Assembly (NCBI GenBank): GCA_005884715.1
Contig: VAZZ01000289.1
Location: 1-7,089 of the forward strand
Length of the DNA: 7,089 bases
Direction of reading: 5' to 3'
Source: Alphaproteobacteria bacterium
GTDB lineage: Bacteria > Pseudomonadota > Alphaproteobacteria > Rhizobiales > Aestuariivirgaceae
The stretch's first letter is position 1. Each line of letters begins with the position of its first letter. The translations under genes and the position numbers were made by a program. Shown here piece by piece: positions 5,228-7,089 of this stretch. Below the pieces are notes generated by a model. The model was not told where the DNA came from and searched no databases. It saw only the letters and a program-made list of their open reading frames with translations.

Positions 5228-6247
5228 ATGATGCGCATGCGCTTTGGAATAGATCCGAAAATGAAAAGCACAATGTCCTGGACCGGTATTGGCAAAACCG
5301 CCTTTACGGCTTTCCTTCTGGCGACTTTCACGGTCATGACCCCGCTTGCCGCCTATGCCGAGCGCGGCGAAGGGAATTCCTGGTGGACGCTGAAAAAGAC
5401 CCAGGATGATGATGGCGGGTCCTCCGGCGGAAATAGTAACTCCAACATCATGGTTCCATCGACCACCAGCAATATCGCTGGCAGCAAGGCGGGCAAGGCG
5501 GTCACCAAGACGGAAGTTTTCGCTGACCGCAGCGTCACGCCGATGGTGTCGACCAGCAGCCCCGGCGCCATGGCCAATGCGATTTCGCGCTATGAAGCCA
5601 TTGCCGCGCAGGGTGGCTGGGGCACCATTTCGACCAGAGGCCTGGCCAAAGGCGATGATGGCGATGCGGTCGTAGCGCTTAAGCGCCGCCTGATCGCCGA
5701 GGGCTATCTCTCGGCCGATAGTCTGAGCGGCGATACGGGCGTCTGGTATACCGCGGTGGTCGAAAGGGCGGTCGCGCAATATCAGGCCAATAACGGTCTC
5801 GCGGTCACCGGCAATGTCGACAAGACCACCGTAAATGCTCTCAATGTTCCCGTCGCCAGGCGCTTGGCCACCATGCGGGCCAATGTTCCGCGCCTGCAGG
5901 AATATTCCAAGGGCCTCGCCAATCGTTACATCATCGTGAATGCGGCCGACGCCGGTGACCATCTCCCAGGTGTCGGACATCAATTTCAATCCCTATTGGA
6001 ACGTGCCGGTGTCGATTGTGGAGCGCGATCTCCTGCCGCGCATCCGCAGAAACGGAATCAGTGTCTTCCACGACATGAAGATGCGCATCTTCGACCGCTG
6101 GAACGGGCCGGAAGTCGATCCGAGGACCGTCGACTGGGACTATGTAGCGGCCGATCGCTATTTCTTCCGCCAGGATCCCGGCGAGGAAAATTCCATGGCC
6201 TCGGTGAAGATCAACTTCTTGAGCCCGTTCGGCATCTATCTGCATGA
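5228..6247 (+). CDS. N-terminal fragment of the L,D-transpeptidase: signal peptide and peptidoglycan-binding domain
   Basis: The 339-codon frame is meaningful only to residue 238; the last 100 or so codons are an out-of-frame reading of the catalytic domain, ending at TGA 6245-6247. The N-terminus has a basic stretch and a hydrophobic core (AFTAFLLATFTVMTPL), with likely cleavage after AAYA (residue 44), so the protein is exported by Sec. A Gly/Ser/Asn-rich linker (about 60-90) follows. Residues 140-206 form a PG_binding_1-type domain (LAKGDDGDAVVALKRRLIAEGY, then VAQYQANNGLAVTGNVDKTT). NVPRLQEYSKGLANRYIIVN (219-238) is the usual entry to the YkuD domain. The start is unclear: ATGs occur at 5228, 5231, 5237 and 5261, and only GTGTGAG around 5221-5227 resembles a ribosome binding site. 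Translated alone, it would give an exported murein-binding protein with an unrelated 100-residue tail. Confidence 0.65.
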   Translation: MMRMRFGIDPKMKSTMSWTGIGKTAFTAFLLATFTVMTPLAAYAERGEGNSWWTLKKTQDDDGGSSGGNSNSNIMVPSTTSNIAGSKAGKAVTKTEVFADRSVTPMVSTSSPGAMANAISRYEAIAAQGGWGTISTRGLAKGDDGDAVVALKRRLIAEGYLSADSLSGDTGVWYTAVVERAVAQYQANNGLAVTGNVDKTTVNALNVPVARRLATMRANVPRLQEYSKGLANRYIIVNAADAGDHLPGVGHQFQSLLERAGVDCGARSPAAHPQKRNQCLPRHEDAHLRPLERAGSRSEDRRLGLCSGRSLFLPPGSRRGKFHGLGEDQLLEPVRHLSA

Positions 6248-7082
6248 TACGCCGACCAAGAGCCTTTTCACCACGGGAGCGCGCTATCTGAGCTCAGGCT
6301 GTGTGCGTGTCGAGCAGGTCCAGGTGCTGATCAACTGGATCCTCAACGGCCAGGATGGGTGGAATCCCGGCCGCATCGAGCAAATTAAAGCCAGCGAAGA
6401 GCGACTGGATGTGAAGGTCGCGAATCCGCCACAGATCCGCACCGTCTATCTGACCTCATGGGTCAATGGAGCAGGGCAGGTGAATTTCCGGCCCGACGTC
6501 TACGATCTCGACAGCACCAGTTTCGTCGTCGGTCAGCCTCTGGCGCCGGGTGAGTTGAGCGAAGATGGTCAGCGCTATGTGCTGAAGGCGAAAGTGTACC
6601 AGGTCGAGGACATTCCCGACCAGACGGATGTCTTCAGTTTCTTCGGTTCGCGCCGCATCAAGCCCAAGACCGAGAAAGAGTCATACAACAATGACGAGCC
6701 GTTCGGGTTCTTCGACTCGCGGCGCAAGACGACGACACGCGATGGCTCGACCGCGAGTTTCTTCGGCGGCACGACGCAGGCCAGGACCAAGAAGATACTC
6801 AAGGATGATGGCGATGATGGCGTTTTCTTCAACTTCAACCAGCCGACATGGCTGAAGAAGAAGGCGGCCGTCAAGAAGACCGACGACAAGAAGAAGGCTG
6901 CTCAGGCGGCAGCCGCGGGCAAAAAGAAGCCGGTCCAGGCGGCCAATGCCAAGAAGAAGAAGATCGAGCAGGCAGCCGCCACGGCGAAGAAGCCGCAGCC
7001 GGATGGAGCGGTCATCAAGAAGAAGAAGCTTGAGGAAGCCACCGCCACGCCAGGCCCAGTATTCGGCCAGCAGGTGCCGTAG
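5940..7082 (+). CDS. C-terminal fragment of the L,D-transpeptidase: YkuD catalytic domain and Lys/Ala-rich tail
   Basis: This open frame of 380 codons starts at a chance ATG across the lesion and has no ribosome binding site, so independent translation is doubtful. Residues 2-25 (RPTPVTISQVSDINFNPYWN and on) and the SxGCxR motif place it in the YkuD family, which makes 3-3 peptidoglycan cross-links or attaches proteins to murein. H102 (YLHDTP), S119, G120, the nucleophile C121 and R123 are all present. FRPDVYDLDSTSFVVGQPLAPGE (183-205) is typical of the rhizobial subgroup. From about 228 the sequence is low in complexity: FF-centred repeats (FFGSRR 234-239, FFDSRR 257-262, FFGG 274-277, FFNFN 296-300), then from 304 to 364 a tail of Lys runs alternating with Ala/Gln. 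It lacks a signal peptide and the first strands of the catalytic fold. Only seven bases follow the TAG. Confidence 0.7.
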   Translation: MRPTPVTISQVSDINFNPYWNVPVSIVERDLLPRIRRNGISVFHDMKMRIFDRWNGPEVDPRTVDWDYVAADRYFFRQDPGEENSMASVKINFLSPFGIYLHDTPTKSLFTTGARYLSSGCVRVEQVQVLINWILNGQDGWNPGRIEQIKASEERLDVKVANPPQIRTVYLTSWVNGAGQVNFRPDVYDLDSTSFVVGQPLAPGELSEDGQRYVLKAKVYQVEDIPDQTDVFSFFGSRRIKPKTEKESYNNDEPFGFFDSRRKTTTRDGSTASFFGGTTQARTKKILKDDGDDGVFFNFNQPTWLKKKAAVKKTDDKKKAAQAAAAGKKKPVQAANAKKKKIEQAAATAKKPQPDGAVIKKKKLEEATATPGPVFGQQVP

Positions 7083-7089
7083 GCTTCAC

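Larger units (their letters stand above)
5228..7082 (+). pseudogene. ldtP: L,D-transpeptidase gene broken by a frameshifting deletion
   Basis: Together the two open frames make one long rhizobial-type periplasmic L,D-transpeptidase: signal peptide, peptidoglycan-binding domain, YkuD catalytic domain, and a repeat-rich C-terminal tail. The frame 5228-5942 ends its homology at RYIIVN (N codon 5939-5941). Homology resumes at RPTPVTISQVSD, whose R codon is 5943-5945 in another frame. In family members I recall, about 26 residues lie between these motifs (pattern roughly IP-x-IE-x-V-x-G-x-V-x-RH-x-VIVGRP), so about 77 or 80 bases seem to be missing; the frame requires a loss of 3n+2. The product can hardly be a normal enzyme because the first strands of the catalytic fold are gone. 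With no other stop over 1.1 kb after the break, the lesion is recent, or is an assembly error. Confidence 0.75.

Noticed and set aside
5930..5950. Programmed ribosomal frameshift as the explanation for the split transpeptidase
   Set aside because: No slippery run or following stem is evident, and a frameshift would not restore the roughly 26 residues of the catalytic fold that are missing.
5003..5989. Open minus-strand frame of 328 codons across the ldtR-ldtP gap and the N-terminal half of the transpeptidase
   Set aside because: It runs opposite a recognisable signal peptide and peptidoglycan-binding domain, shows no motif, and crosses the dyad-rich promoter region.

Overview
The window looks like chromosomal DNA of an alphaproteobacterium, most likely of the order Hyphomicrobiales (Rhizobiales). 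The basis is high GC with GC-ending codons, a porphobilinogen synthase of the zinc-free type, an extensin-like C-domain protein, and a MarR regulator of the LdtR type followed by a long periplasmic L,D-transpeptidase with an N-terminal peptidoglycan-binding domain. No tRNA, rRNA, CRISPR array, insertion sequence or phage gene was seen.

Layout. Bases 1-101 are the C-terminal end of a plus-strand membrane protein, probably a TauE/SafE-type transporter. It ends 4 bases from the stop of a minus-strand gene. The minus strand from about 3762 down to 106 carries three closely packed genes, read right to left: a secreted extensin-like protein, hemB, and a class III nucleotide cyclase fused to a TolB-like domain and TPR repeats. 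The first two touch or overlap and the last two are 43 to 55 bases apart, so one transcript is plausible. A short, possibly real minus-strand ORF overlaps the start of the extensin-like gene. The plus strand from 4008 to 7082 carries a small secreted protein of unknown function, an LdtR-like MarR regulator, and a broken L,D-transpeptidase gene (ldtP-like).

How the genes fit together. The right half is about the cell envelope: a secreted metallopeptidase-fold protein, a small exported protein, and a regulator next to the peptidoglycan cross-linking enzyme that this regulator family is known to control. The 318-base gap between ldtR and the transpeptidase is rich in dyad symmetry and CTAG tetranucleotides, and it contains a near-perfect 16-base palindrome suited to a MarR operator. 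HemB supplies porphobilinogen for tetrapyrroles. The cyclase presumably makes cAMP in response to an unknown cue.

Main oddities. The L,D-transpeptidase reading frame is broken at about 5940, where some 26 residues of the family's YkuD domain are missing. Both halves remain open and the catalytic motif is intact. The neighbouring LdtR-like protein also appears to lack the N-terminal helix of its family. Family comparisons are from memory, since no alignment or search could be run.
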